64,000 bases of DNA, taken from Vampirovibrionales bacterium. Lineage in GTDB: Bacteria > Cyanobacteriota > Vampirovibrionia > Vampirovibrionales > Vampirovibrionaceae. The stretch spans positions 165,873 to 229,872 of the forward strand of contig JARXAD010000001.1 in assembly GCA_029866025.1 (NCBI GenBank), in the 5' to 3' direction. Positions within the stretch are counted from its first letter, which is position 1, and each line of letters begins with the position of its first letter. The notes under the pieces were generated by a model. That model had not been told where the DNA came from, did not search any database, and was given only the letters and a program-made list of their open reading frames with translations. The position numbers and the translations under genes were made by a program. Below are positions 47,294 to 55,132 of the stretch, piece after piece.

Positions 47294-47794
47294 TTAAAAA
47301 TCCGTGGTTAGGGGCCACTCTCCTTGGGCTCGAAAGAGGCAATCATTACAGCCTGCATCCAGTGCCACCCAACGTTGCTGCTGCATGTCTTGGCGCTCAA
47401 AGCGTTTTATCGTAATCTCTGCACCGCATTGAGGGCAGGTGGGGTTGGGTTGGCTCAGCCACAGGCGCATATCCAAGGCCATTGCCGTCCCGTGAGAGGC
47501 AATGGCATCCAACTCTAGAGGCTTTTTTTCTAGGGCTTCCAGATCATTGGGGGCTAGCTTAAACAACCGCGCCAACCGTTGGCGTAAAATGGGCCCCAGC
47601 CATAATTGCTCGCCTTGTTCAATGGCATCCATGGTGCTGAGGGGCACCATCACATCGGTAGCTACCTGTTGACGGGTGAGGCCTTTGGTAAAACGGGCCT
47701 CTTGCAAGGCTTGTGCCAGTGAGGTTGCCGTAATGGTAGGGATGGGGGCAGCTTCAGCGGGCTTGGTAAAGCCTTGTTTGGGGTAACGGCTCAT
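47294..47794 (-). CDS. XRE-type helix-turn-helix protein with C-terminal zinc ribbon
   Basis: The 166-residue product has a helix-turn-helix of the XRE/Cro type at about 25-80 (SLAQALQEARFTKGLTRQQV then STMDAIEQGEQLWL), a linker, and a likely zinc ribbon with CPQCGAEI and CNDC about 30 residues apart. It should bind DNA as a regulator. It is 31 bp downstream of the large acidic protein gene, with its own AGAGGA Shine-Dalgarno, and the two probably form one transcript. Confidence 0.75.
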   Translation of the reverse strand: MSRYPKQGFTKPAEAAPIPTITATSLAQALQEARFTKGLTRQQVATDVMVPLSTMDAIEQGEQLWLGPILRQRLARLFKLAPNDLEALEKKPLELDAIASHGTAMALDMRLWLSQPNPTCPQCGAEITIKRFERQDMQQQRWVALDAGCNDCLFRAQGEWPLTTDF

Positions 47795-47825
47795 ACAATT
47801 TTATGAATCCTCTTTTATTAATTCT

Positions 47826-49775
47826 CTAGTCACTTTGCCATTCATCTTGAAACACGAAGCCTTGTTTTTCGGAATGGCTAAAAATGCCGCGCCAGTTGCC
47901 AAGTTCTATACGGTACAGGGTTTTGCCTTTAAGTCGGGCTTCTTCGGTTAGGGTCATGCGGGTAGAGAGGCCCAGGTTGTGAAGCGGGTTTTTGGCAAAG
48001 TGTTTTAAAACATGGTCTGTTGATTGTAGGGATGAATGACTGACTTTGAGTAGGACTCCAGTTCCATGAGTGTTAGGGAAAAGGGTAATGGCCATTTGGC
48101 CATTTTTAGTAAAGGCCTGAGCCAGCGGTGGTAAATTTTCGGTTTGTACCGCAGGGGCTTGAGTAACAGGAGTTTCTACGGGTGCTGGAGGAGGCACAAT
48201 TGTCATAAAGTCTTCAGGGACGGCTTCATGAAGCCAAGAGTCGTCCAGGTTCAGAGTGTCTAGGGCTGGGTTCAAGGAATCGTCATTATTCTTGGCTATG
48301 CTGTTGGCCGCGCTGCTGGTAACGTTGTTGGTAAAGCCTTGCCAGTCATCTAATAAAGGCTCTTCCAAACTGGGCATGAATGGAGTGGGCGGAGATTTTT
48401 CTGTGTAAGGCGATAAGGCGCTGCTGTTGTGGTGAACAAAGTCCACCGCCTCCTCCATTGTGGCGTTAGAAGAAAGGGGCTCTGAAAATCCCCATAACTC
48501 TTCCTCTTCTGCGTCATCATTGTTTTCGAGGGGTGTGTGATGACTGTCTAAAGATTCAGGAAGGGTAAGCCCCCAATCTGAGGAAAACGTATCGTGTTCG
48601 ATGGGGTCCAGTAAATGGAGTGGGCTCACATCCAGGGGGGAGGCGTCTTCGGTGTGGGTGGCCCATGGCTGTTGCTTTTCCCACGCCATCACGGGTTCTT
48701 TATCGGGGGGCTCAATGGTTAAGGATGGGCTGAGAAGCCCCTGCTCATCGGCAGGGTAGAGAGGGTACAAATCATCCATATCAAGCGGAGAAGGCTCTGA
48801 AAATGCCGCGTGACCCAATACATCGGCGTCTAAGGGGTCACTGGTAAAAGGGTCATACACCGAAGGTTCGTCGTGAGGTTCTCCGTGGGGTTGTTGAATG
48901 GCAGGCACCTTGGGTGAGAGGAGTTCTAGACCAAAGTCATCCAGGCCAAATTCATCTAGGCTGGTGGCGTTAGTAAAAGACTCGGATGTGTGTGGGGAGG
49001 GGAAATCGAACCCGTCAGAAGCCTCATGGAGGCCAAAGGGATCCTCGTCTTCTGGGGCCAAGGCGTCAGGAAACGCATGGGCCTTTTCCTGGGTAGAGGG
49101 GGATTCTGGGTAACTTGGGCTCTCTTCAAGTTCCCAGGCCGCTTCTGGAGCGTCTTCTGGAACGTCGTTGTGGGTAAAATGCCAAGGTTCTGAGTCTTTC
49201 GAATCGGTCTCTTCCGGCAGGTTGGGCCAGGCAAAGTTGGAAGGGCTTTCGGAAGGAAAGTCGGGCTCTGTTGGGGCAAAGGTTTCGGCGGGGGCCACGT
49301 AAAAATCTTCTTCCACCGGGGCGGTATGGGGAACGGCCATAGAGTCGTCGATAAACGAAAACACTGCCTGGTGGCTGTTTGAGGATGCTTCTATGGGTGG
49401 GACGTTGTTGTTGGGATAGAGGGGGTTAAAATCTGTTAAGTCATCGGTATCCATTGTAAACGTCGCGCTGGGAAGGGACGAGTTAGGGTCGGAGGACATG
49501 GGCTGCGTTAAAGACGCTTCGGGGAAGGGGGTCTCAACAAAAGTAGACGGCGCTACAGGGGGCTCTGTGGAAGGATCTCGGGTGAGGTTGAGGCGGGCAG
49601 GGACCACGGGTAAGCCGGTAAAGCGGCTAATGGTGGGGCCCTCTTGGGGGGCTCCTCCCTTCATCGTATTAAAAAAATCGCTTTCATCGGGGCTAATTAA
49701 TCCACGAGAACCACGGGCGCCTTTGAGGAGGCCTGTTGCCGGTGCTGCTTTGTCTAGCCAGTCTTGAAGTCCCAT
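47826..49775 (-). CDS. large acidic, low-complexity protein of unknown function
   Basis: The 649-residue product starts MGLQDWLDKAAPATGLLKG. Residues about 60-540 are very rich in Asp, Glu, Pro, Ser and Thr with scattered Trp/Phe in short motifs (PLDVSPLHLLDP, DDLYPLYPADEQ), suggesting long disorder with many short binding motifs. The last about 100 residues look folded (NGQMAITLFPNTHGTGVLLK to LGNWRGIFSHSEKQGFVFQD). No signal peptide or membrane helix is seen. It precedes the XRE gene. Function is unknown; a cytoplasmic scaffold is one possibility. Confidence 0.75.
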   Translation of the reverse strand: MGLQDWLDKAAPATGLLKGARGSRGLISPDESDFFNTMKGGAPQEGPTISRFTGLPVVPARLNLTRDPSTEPPVAPSTFVETPFPEASLTQPMSSDPNSSLPSATFTMDTDDLTDFNPLYPNNNVPPIEASSNSHQAVFSFIDDSMAVPHTAPVEEDFYVAPAETFAPTEPDFPSESPSNFAWPNLPEETDSKDSEPWHFTHNDVPEDAPEAAWELEESPSYPESPSTQEKAHAFPDALAPEDEDPFGLHEASDGFDFPSPHTSESFTNATSLDEFGLDDFGLELLSPKVPAIQQPHGEPHDEPSVYDPFTSDPLDADVLGHAAFSEPSPLDMDDLYPLYPADEQGLLSPSLTIEPPDKEPVMAWEKQQPWATHTEDASPLDVSPLHLLDPIEHDTFSSDWGLTLPESLDSHHTPLENNDDAEEEELWGFSEPLSSNATMEEAVDFVHHNSSALSPYTEKSPPTPFMPSLEEPLLDDWQGFTNNVTSSAANSIAKNNDDSLNPALDTLNLDDSWLHEAVPEDFMTIVPPPAPVETPVTQAPAVQTENLPPLAQAFTKNGQMAITLFPNTHGTGVLLKVSHSSLQSTDHVLKHFAKNPLHNLGLSTRMTLTEEARLKGKTLYRIELGNWRGIFSHSEKQGFVFQDEWQSD

Positions 49776-49851
49776 AGGGAAGGGGGTCCTTATTAGAGGT
49801 GTTAATAGAGGTGTTCATAAGGGCAGTGTGCCACACGCGTTTCATCTTAAT

Positions 49852-49857
49852 TATAGT
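49852..49857 (+). promoter_or_regulatory. candidate -10 box before the ATP-grasp-like gene
   Basis: TATAGT at 49852-49857 lies just before an in-frame ATG at 49858. If it is the -10 box the transcript would start near 49865, which favours the ATG at 49906 as translation start. Confidence 0.3.
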
Positions 49858-49905
49858 ATGGTGGCAACGTCATCCTTACTGCTTTTCAAAAAAGTCCTTT
49901 TCTTT

Positions 49906-51423
49906 ATGTCTTACTCGCCTAGTTATTTCGGTGGTTCAGGTGTCTCTGTACCTAAGGCTGCCAATGACACTGTTACCTTGGAAGAGGTTGTTCGCGGCTT
50001 ACCCAACTTGTATGGCCCTGTTACTGAAGGGAATAACAGTGCCAACCCGCCTGTGGGGTGGCGTATAGGGGTTAAGCCTTTTGCGTTAACAATGGCTTTG
50101 CATGAGGATTTTTTAAGGCTGGGCCCTGTGTTGTGGCAGGTGCAGTGGGCGTGGCAACAGCTGTATTTGGATAGTTTCCATGGGAAACGGGGTATTCCGC
50201 CATGGGTGGCGCGATGGTTAAACCAAGGCAAGCCCGAGTCTGTTATTCAATTGGCCACACAAAAGCGTTTTAAAAACAGCGTGCCATTGGTGCTTCGTCC
50301 CGATATTTTATTGACGGACCCTTGTGCAGACGATGGTGGCTGGGCTTTAACGGAGCTGGATAGTGTTCCAGGGGGCTTGGGTTTTACAGCAGCCTTGCAG
50401 CATGCTTACCAACACGCTGGGTTTGCTGTGCTGGAATCGACCCAAGGCTTTATCGACGATTTTTGGCAATTATTGGAAGGCGCTCATCAGCAACAACGCA
50501 AACAAAGCGACCCTTTACGGGTGGTGGCCATTGTGGTGAGTGAGGAATCCAACGATTACCGGCGAGAGTTAACGTGGCTGGCGGAGCAATTGCAACAAAC
50601 AGGCCATGCTTGCTGGGTGGTTCATCCAAAACAATTGTCTTTGCATGGAGAAGCTCTGTGTGCGACGTTGGACAATGGTGAACAAATGACCATCGATTTG
50701 GTGTACCGATTTTTTGAACTGTTTGATTTGCCCAACATCCCCAATTGGCCGTTGGTTCAGTTTGCAGCCCAAAAAGGTTGGGTTGCCCTAACGCCCCCTC
50801 CTAAGCCCTACTTGGAAGAAAAGCTGTGGTGGGCACTGTGGCATCACCCCGTGTTAAAGCCTCATTGGGAAGGGCTGTTGGGTAAAGAGACGGTAGAGTG
50901 GCTGACGCCTCACATCCCCCAAAGTTGGGTGATGGACCCGGCGCCATTGCCACCCAGCGCCATTATTCCCAACCTTAGGGTGGGTGGCCATGCGGTTCAA
51001 TCGTGGGATGCCTTGGCTGCAGCCACTCAAAAAGAGCGGCAGTTGGTGCTGAAACCCTCAGGGTTTTCGCCGTTGGCGTGGGGTAGCCGTGGCGTGGTGA
51101 TGGGCCACGATGTGCCCAGTACCGAATGGGCCGAAGCACTGACGCGTGCCCAAAACGATTTTTCACACACGCCGTGGGTATTGCAGCAATTCCACAAGCC
51201 TGCCAAGCACACAGTTATGGAATATGATCCAATGAGTCCGTTATTAAGGCCTCTTGAGGCCAGAACACGGTTGTGCCCTTATTATTTTGCGAGTCCTGAT
51301 AGCGATACCCCCAGCCAAGCCACCCTGACGCTGGCGGGTATTTTAGCTACCCACTGCCCTGCGGATAAAAAAATCATTCATGGTATGCGAGATGGCTTGA
51401 TGGTCCCTTGCGCCCTTCCTTAA
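49906..51423 (+). CDS. ATP-grasp-like protein of unknown substrate
   Basis: The 505-residue product (from ATG 49906) begins MSYSPSYFGGSGVSVPKAA. The middle has LVLRPDILLTDPCADDGGWA and LTELDSVPGGLGFTAAL; the second half has QLVLKPSGFSPLAWGSRGVV, a plausible ATP-grasp nucleotide loop with its Lys, followed by WVLQQFHKPAKH, the usual next strand. This layout recalls glutathionylspermidine-synthase-like or other carboxylate-amine ligases, but the metal-binding end could not be placed. No Shine-Dalgarno is evident and upstream starts (49828, 49858) are possible. It precedes an aminotransferase on the same strand by 39 bp. Confidence 0.6.
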   Translation: MSYSPSYFGGSGVSVPKAANDTVTLEEVVRGLPNLYGPVTEGNNSANPPVGWRIGVKPFALTMALHEDFLRLGPVLWQVQWAWQQLYLDSFHGKRGIPPWVARWLNQGKPESVIQLATQKRFKNSVPLVLRPDILLTDPCADDGGWALTELDSVPGGLGFTAALQHAYQHAGFAVLESTQGFIDDFWQLLEGAHQQQRKQSDPLRVVAIVVSEESNDYRRELTWLAEQLQQTGHACWVVHPKQLSLHGEALCATLDNGEQMTIDLVYRFFELFDLPNIPNWPLVQFAAQKGWVALTPPPKPYLEEKLWWALWHHPVLKPHWEGLLGKETVEWLTPHIPQSWVMDPAPLPPSAIIPNLRVGGHAVQSWDALAAATQKERQLVLKPSGFSPLAWGSRGVVMGHDVPSTEWAEALTRAQNDFSHTPWVLQQFHKPAKHTVMEYDPMSPLLRPLEARTRLCPYYFASPDSDTPSQATLTLAGILATHCPADKKIIHGMRDGLMVPCALP

Positions 51424-51462
51424 TCCTTCCCATTACATTTGTTTATTGCCAGAAAGTTGTTT

Positions 51463-52677
51463 ATGACTTCAGCCCTCCTCAAACCGTCCATGCTCATTAC
51501 TCCGGCGGGTCGTACCCAGCGCTTTACTGAATCCACTATTCGAGAAATGAGCCGACTGGCAGCCCAGTATCAAGCCACAAATTTGGCTCAGGGTATGCCT
51601 AATTTCCCTTGTCTCGATGTGTTAAAACAGGCGGCGGCAGATGCCATTAACGCCGACATTAACCAGTACAGCTTTACGTGGGGTGATGCCCGTTTGCGTG
51701 AAGCCATTGCCGCCAAAGTGGCTACTTACAATGGGCTTACCTACAATCCAGAAACCGAAATTACCGTGACCTGTGGCGCTGCCGAAGGCTTGGCCGGCAG
51801 CTTGCTGGCCTTTGTAGAGCCCGGTGATGAAGTGATTATTTTGGAGCCTTTTTACGAAAACTACTTGCCCAACGTGGTGCTAGCCGGGGGGATTCCTAAA
51901 ACGGTGGCCTTAGAAGCCCCCACGCCAGAGAACCCCACGTGGCACTTAAACGAAGCCACTTTGCGCGAAGCTTTTAACGATAAAACCAAGGTGATATTGC
52001 TGAATAGCCCCCATAACCCTACGGGCAAGGTGTTTACCCTGGCAGAAATGACGTTGATTGCCGAACTGTGCCAGCGCTATAACGTGCTGTGCATTAGCGA
52101 TGAAATTTATGAACACATGGTGTATGACGGGGAGCGTCACGTGTGTATGGCCAGTTTGCCCGGCATGCGGGAGCGTACCATTACCCTCAATTCCTTGTCT
52201 AAAACCTACAGCATTACAGGATGGCGTGTGGGTTGGATGTTGGCCGCTCCTGCGTTAACCCATGCCCTTCGCAAGGTCCATGATTTTATGACCACGTGTG
52301 CCCCGGCACCGTTGCAGCGAGCGGGCGTAACCGCCTTGGGCTTTGAACAACATTATTACGATACCTTGTTGGCGGGTTACGAAGAACGCCGCCAGGCAAT
52401 TATTACTATGTTAGACGATTTGGGTATTGAGTTTGCCCAGCCCCAAGGGGCTTATTACCTGTTGGCCGATGTGACCGACGTGTGCGAAAGACAGCACTTA
52501 CCCAACGACCGTGCCTTTGCCGAATGGTTGTGCAAAGAGCACCAAGTGGCAGTGGTTCCAGGCAGTGGGTTTTTTCACACAACACAGCCCAAGCGCTATT
52601 ATGTAAGGGTGTGCTACAGCAAAACCTTGGAAACTTTAACCGATGCTGGCAAAAAACTGGCTGCACTGAAGGCGTAA
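51463..52677 (+). CDS. class I/II PLP-dependent aminotransferase
   Basis: The product of about 404 residues is a fold-type I aminotransferase. Seen are NLAQGMPNFPCLD, QYSFTWGDARLREAI, the cofactor segment TCGAAEGLAG, LNSPHNPTGKVF with Asn, ISDEIYEHMVYDG with Asp and Tyr, SLSKTYSITGWRVGW with the PLP Lys, and YYVRVCYSKTLETL with the carboxylate-binding Arg. It is closest in pattern to kynurenine/glutamine or methionine aminotransferases, but the substrate cannot be fixed. The ATG at 51463 is preferred. The 3' neighbour begins 15 bp after the stop. Confidence 0.92.
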   Translation: MTSALLKPSMLITPAGRTQRFTESTIREMSRLAAQYQATNLAQGMPNFPCLDVLKQAAADAINADINQYSFTWGDARLREAIAAKVATYNGLTYNPETEITVTCGAAEGLAGSLLAFVEPGDEVIILEPFYENYLPNVVLAGGIPKTVALEAPTPENPTWHLNEATLREAFNDKTKVILLNSPHNPTGKVFTLAEMTLIAELCQRYNVLCISDEIYEHMVYDGERHVCMASLPGMRERTITLNSLSKTYSITGWRVGWMLAAPALTHALRKVHDFMTTCAPAPLQRAGVTALGFEQHYYDTLLAGYEERRQAIITMLDDLGIEFAQPQGAYYLLADVTDVCERQHLPNDRAFAEWLCKEHQVAVVPGSGFFHTTQPKRYYVRVCYSKTLETLTDAGKKLAALKA

Positions 52678-52691
52678 CAAGGATGGGCTCG

Positions 52692-53429
52692 ATGGGATTG
52701 TTAATTCGCAAGTGCCTCCTTTTTGTGGTTGCCATGGGAGTGTTACTCCTTCCACTGTGTTGGCTGGGAGTGGGGTTTTCTGCCCCAAGCAAAAGAACGG
52801 TAGCTTCTGCCCAAGTGGCCATTCCGGTGCTTCAGCCCAGTTTTGCGTATCGGGTGGATGCCGCCCAACATCTCACTTCAGGGCTTCAAAGCTGGGCGGT
52901 TCGTCATCAACAGCAACCCATTGATGATGCTGGCTACCGGGCCTTGGTGTGGGACGCTTTTAAAGCGTCCAATGACACTCAGCCCTTAACCGTGTGGCGA
53001 TTTCAAGGAGAGCCGCATCCGGCAGTGATTCAGCCTACAGTGGTGTTGACCAACCCGTCGGAAAAAGCCTGGCTGAATCTAACCGTTACCTTAACCGTGT
53101 TGGCCCAATGGGGTTCCCTTCAGGCCAAGCCACCCTTGTGGCTGTTGGATACGGACGCTTTGAGGGCTAAAACCCATTGGCAGCCCATCTCTCATACCAA
53201 CTTTACGGTTCGGGTCCTGGCGCCGGATCAATCTCATACCTTGAACGGCACGGCCATTTCTCTACCCGATGTGTTGGCTTCTCACTTAGGAGAGTGGCCT
53301 GTGCAGTTAGGGGTGATTGCCACTGTCAAATCCCGAACAGGGACTCCAGCCTTTACCAAATCAGAAACCCGAATTCAGCTGATTCCCAATTATTTAGTGC
53401 CCGATCCGCCATCAATTCGTCTTCCTTAA
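52692..53429 (+). CDS. membrane-anchored exported protein of unknown function
   Basis: The 245-residue product starts MGLLIRKCLLFVVAMGVLLL, a signal anchor or signal peptide, followed by a beta-rich domain with PTVVLTNPSEKAWLNLTVTL, which looks like an immunoglobulin-like strand pattern. The ATG at 52692 has AAGG about 10 nt upstream; an ATG at 52683 would overlap that site. It follows the aminotransferase closely and may be co-transcribed. No family is recognised. A transposase relic lies directly downstream. Confidence 0.65.
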   Translation: MGLLIRKCLLFVVAMGVLLLPLCWLGVGFSAPSKRTVASAQVAIPVLQPSFAYRVDAAQHLTSGLQSWAVRHQQQPIDDAGYRALVWDAFKASNDTQPLTVWRFQGEPHPAVIQPTVVLTNPSEKAWLNLTVTLTVLAQWGSLQAKPPLWLLDTDALRAKTHWQPISHTNFTVRVLAPDQSHTLNGTAISLPDVLASHLGEWPVQLGVIATVKSRTGTPAFTKSETRIQLIPNYLVPDPPSIRLP

Positions 53430-53479
53430 ACCCCTGATTTATTTACTTAGAATCGGAGCGTATTACAGCGGACTGCCCA

Positions 53480-53921
53480 AGGAATACCCTCCAAAATCCA
53501 CGGTTCACGGCGCTTACCAGCGGTGAGTGACTGATTCTGGCTGTAGAAGTGACCGGTGCAAATGTCCATGACGTGAATATTTTGGAGCCATTATTGGTAG
53601 GAGAATGGCTGAATAAGCCTGAAGCGAGGCAGTGTAAACAGTATCTGTGTCTGGATGCCTGTTGCTGTAACTCAGATACCCACACGATGATTTAAAATGA
53701 AGGCTCGGTTAATCATATTCGATATCGAGGGGAAGAAAGCGCTGAAAAACAGTCCGGTAAAAAACAAGACGCTGGGTTGTCGAGCGAAGCCACCGTTGGC
53801 TAAACCGCTACCGGCGACTGCTGATTCGTTGAGGAAAGAGGGCTTTACACTGCGTGGGGTTTATTCAGCTGGCGTGTGTTTTTTAACTCCTCGACCGCCT
53901 AAATCCCCGATAGGTTCTAAC
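53480..53921 (+). pseudogene. decayed IS5-family transposase (C-terminal part)
   Basis: Conceptual translation across frameshifts gives VEVTGANVHDVNILEPLL, then QYLCLDACCC, HIRYRGEE, RRWVVERSHRWLNRYRRLLI and GFIQLACVFLTPR, in the order found in IS5-group DDE transposases (VTGANVHD, LCLDKGY, RRWVVER.H.W.NR.RRL). There is an in-frame TGA before VEVTGAN, a TAA after the first block, a shift after HIRYRGEE and TGA in place of the Trp after LLIR. The N-terminal half is missing and terminal repeats were not identified. It marks an old insertion between the exported protein and the AttH-like gene. Confidence 0.85.
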
Positions 53922-53945
53922 TGCCACTTTCTGTTGCTATAGGGC

Positions 53946-55127
53946 TTAAAACGATAAGCGCTTCGCATAGCCTGTGAGTTCCACATACGCTTGGCCGGTA
54001 ATGGGTTTGCCGAATTGGGTGCCTTTCACCCTGCATTTGCCTTCCCAGTAAGCTCCCTCGGCGCTGGCTTTGTTGCCTAATTCTTGATTGGCCACCACAG
54101 GGGTCAAGGTGACATCCAACTGTTGTTGGGGTACTTGTACCCGCCACTGAGCGGGATATTTTGCGAGCGTGGTGGGGCTTTTCCAATAGCGCAGAGGCGT
54201 AATCACAAAGTCTTTTTCTGATAGGTGGGTGGATTTTCCCCTACTTGCCACCACGGTGCCGCTGCTGTGAGGGTCTTTTTTCCCATCCTGCAAACGCATT
54301 TGATATAGCATCACGTCTTGCCGGTTATCCAATTGCAGGGCAAACCAGTCCCAGCCCACTTGGTTGGCTTGCAGTTGATTGCTCCCAAACTCGTGATCCA
54401 TCCATGCCGTGCCGCTTACGGCAACGGGTTTTCCTTTGCTGGTGGCCGAAACCACCGTGCCGACTGCTTTCATACGAGTATAAGAGTAATAATGGGACGC
54501 ACATCCCACGCACGCCGCTTTTTGGCTAACGCCGTTAATGCCATGAATGACAGGAGGCAAGGTTGACGTTAACGTCAACCGTAAAGATTTTTTGGATGGA
54601 AAATTGGCCTGCATCGTAAAGGTGGTTAACGATGATTTGGTTGTTGGAGCTTTTTGAGTGAAATCCCAGTTTTTAGCCCACACCTTAAAAGGGATGTTGC
54701 TTCCCATCGCAACCGAGCCCGCTTGTCCCATAGCGGGGCGTAATAACTGGGTGGCATGGGTAAATTGAGACGCCTCAGGAGCATCTTCATCCGTTAAGGC
54801 CGCGTGAGCCAAATACACCGTATCCAAGGCCCACGGAGAGTTTTTAAACGCCTTGCGATGCGCCGCTGTTGCATCGGTGCCCACCCGAAAGAAGGTGAGT
54901 TCATAGCCGTAGGGGTGGTTGTTCGCATCTTTTAGGTGACCTGTTACGTACCACCACTCGGTTTTGTAGTCGGTGTGGGCGTAATGGTCTCTCGGAAACC
55001 GATACACATACCCCGGCAGCGCTTTTCTATAACTCCCAAAGGGGGCTTTCATTTCTTTGCCCAATGTGGTTATGGGTAAAGATAACAGGATAAAAATGAT
55101 TAGAATTAAGGCGACGAGGCGTTTCAT
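53946..55127 (-). CDS. secreted CrtC/AttH lipocalin-like protein
   Basis: The 393-residue product starts with a signal peptide (MKRLVALILIIFILLSLPIT). The mature part carries the hallmarks of the AttH/carotenoid-hydratase-like fold: TEWWYVTGHLKD, YGYELTFFRV, SGTAWMDHEFGSNQL and GWDWFALQLDNRQDVMLYQMR. In the AttEFGH layout such a protein is exported and works with an ABC system of the LolCDE/MacB kind. The ATG at 55127 has a strong Shine-Dalgarno (GGGAGGA) in the end of the permease gene, 5 bp upstream. A perfect palindromic repeat (54561-54580) codes the LTLTSTL segment in its middle, between two strands. Confidence 0.85.
   Translation of the reverse strand: MKRLVALILIIFILLSLPITTLGKEMKAPFGSYRKALPGYVYRFPRDHYAHTDYKTEWWYVTGHLKDANNHPYGYELTFFRVGTDATAAHRKAFKNSPWALDTVYLAHAALTDEDAPEASQFTHATQLLRPAMGQAGSVAMGSNIPFKVWAKNWDFTQKAPTTKSSLTTFTMQANFPSKKSLRLTLTSTLPPVIHGINGVSQKAACVGCASHYYSYTRMKAVGTVVSATSKGKPVAVSGTAWMDHEFGSNQLQANQVGWDWFALQLDNRQDVMLYQMRLQDGKKDPHSSGTVVASRGKSTHLSEKDFVITPLRYWKSPTTLAKYPAQWRVQVPQQQLDVTLTPVVANQELGNKASAEGAYWEGKCRVKGTQFGKPITGQAYVELTGYAKRLSF
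54561..54580. repeat. perfect 20-bp palindrome inside the AttH-like gene
   Basis: GGTTGACGTTAACGTCAACC is its own reverse complement. It is the best copy of the repeat also found twice in the prenyl synthase gene at 46211-46282, and is read in the same frame, giving LTLTSTL. Confidence 0.95.
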
Positions 55128-55132
55128 AAAAA

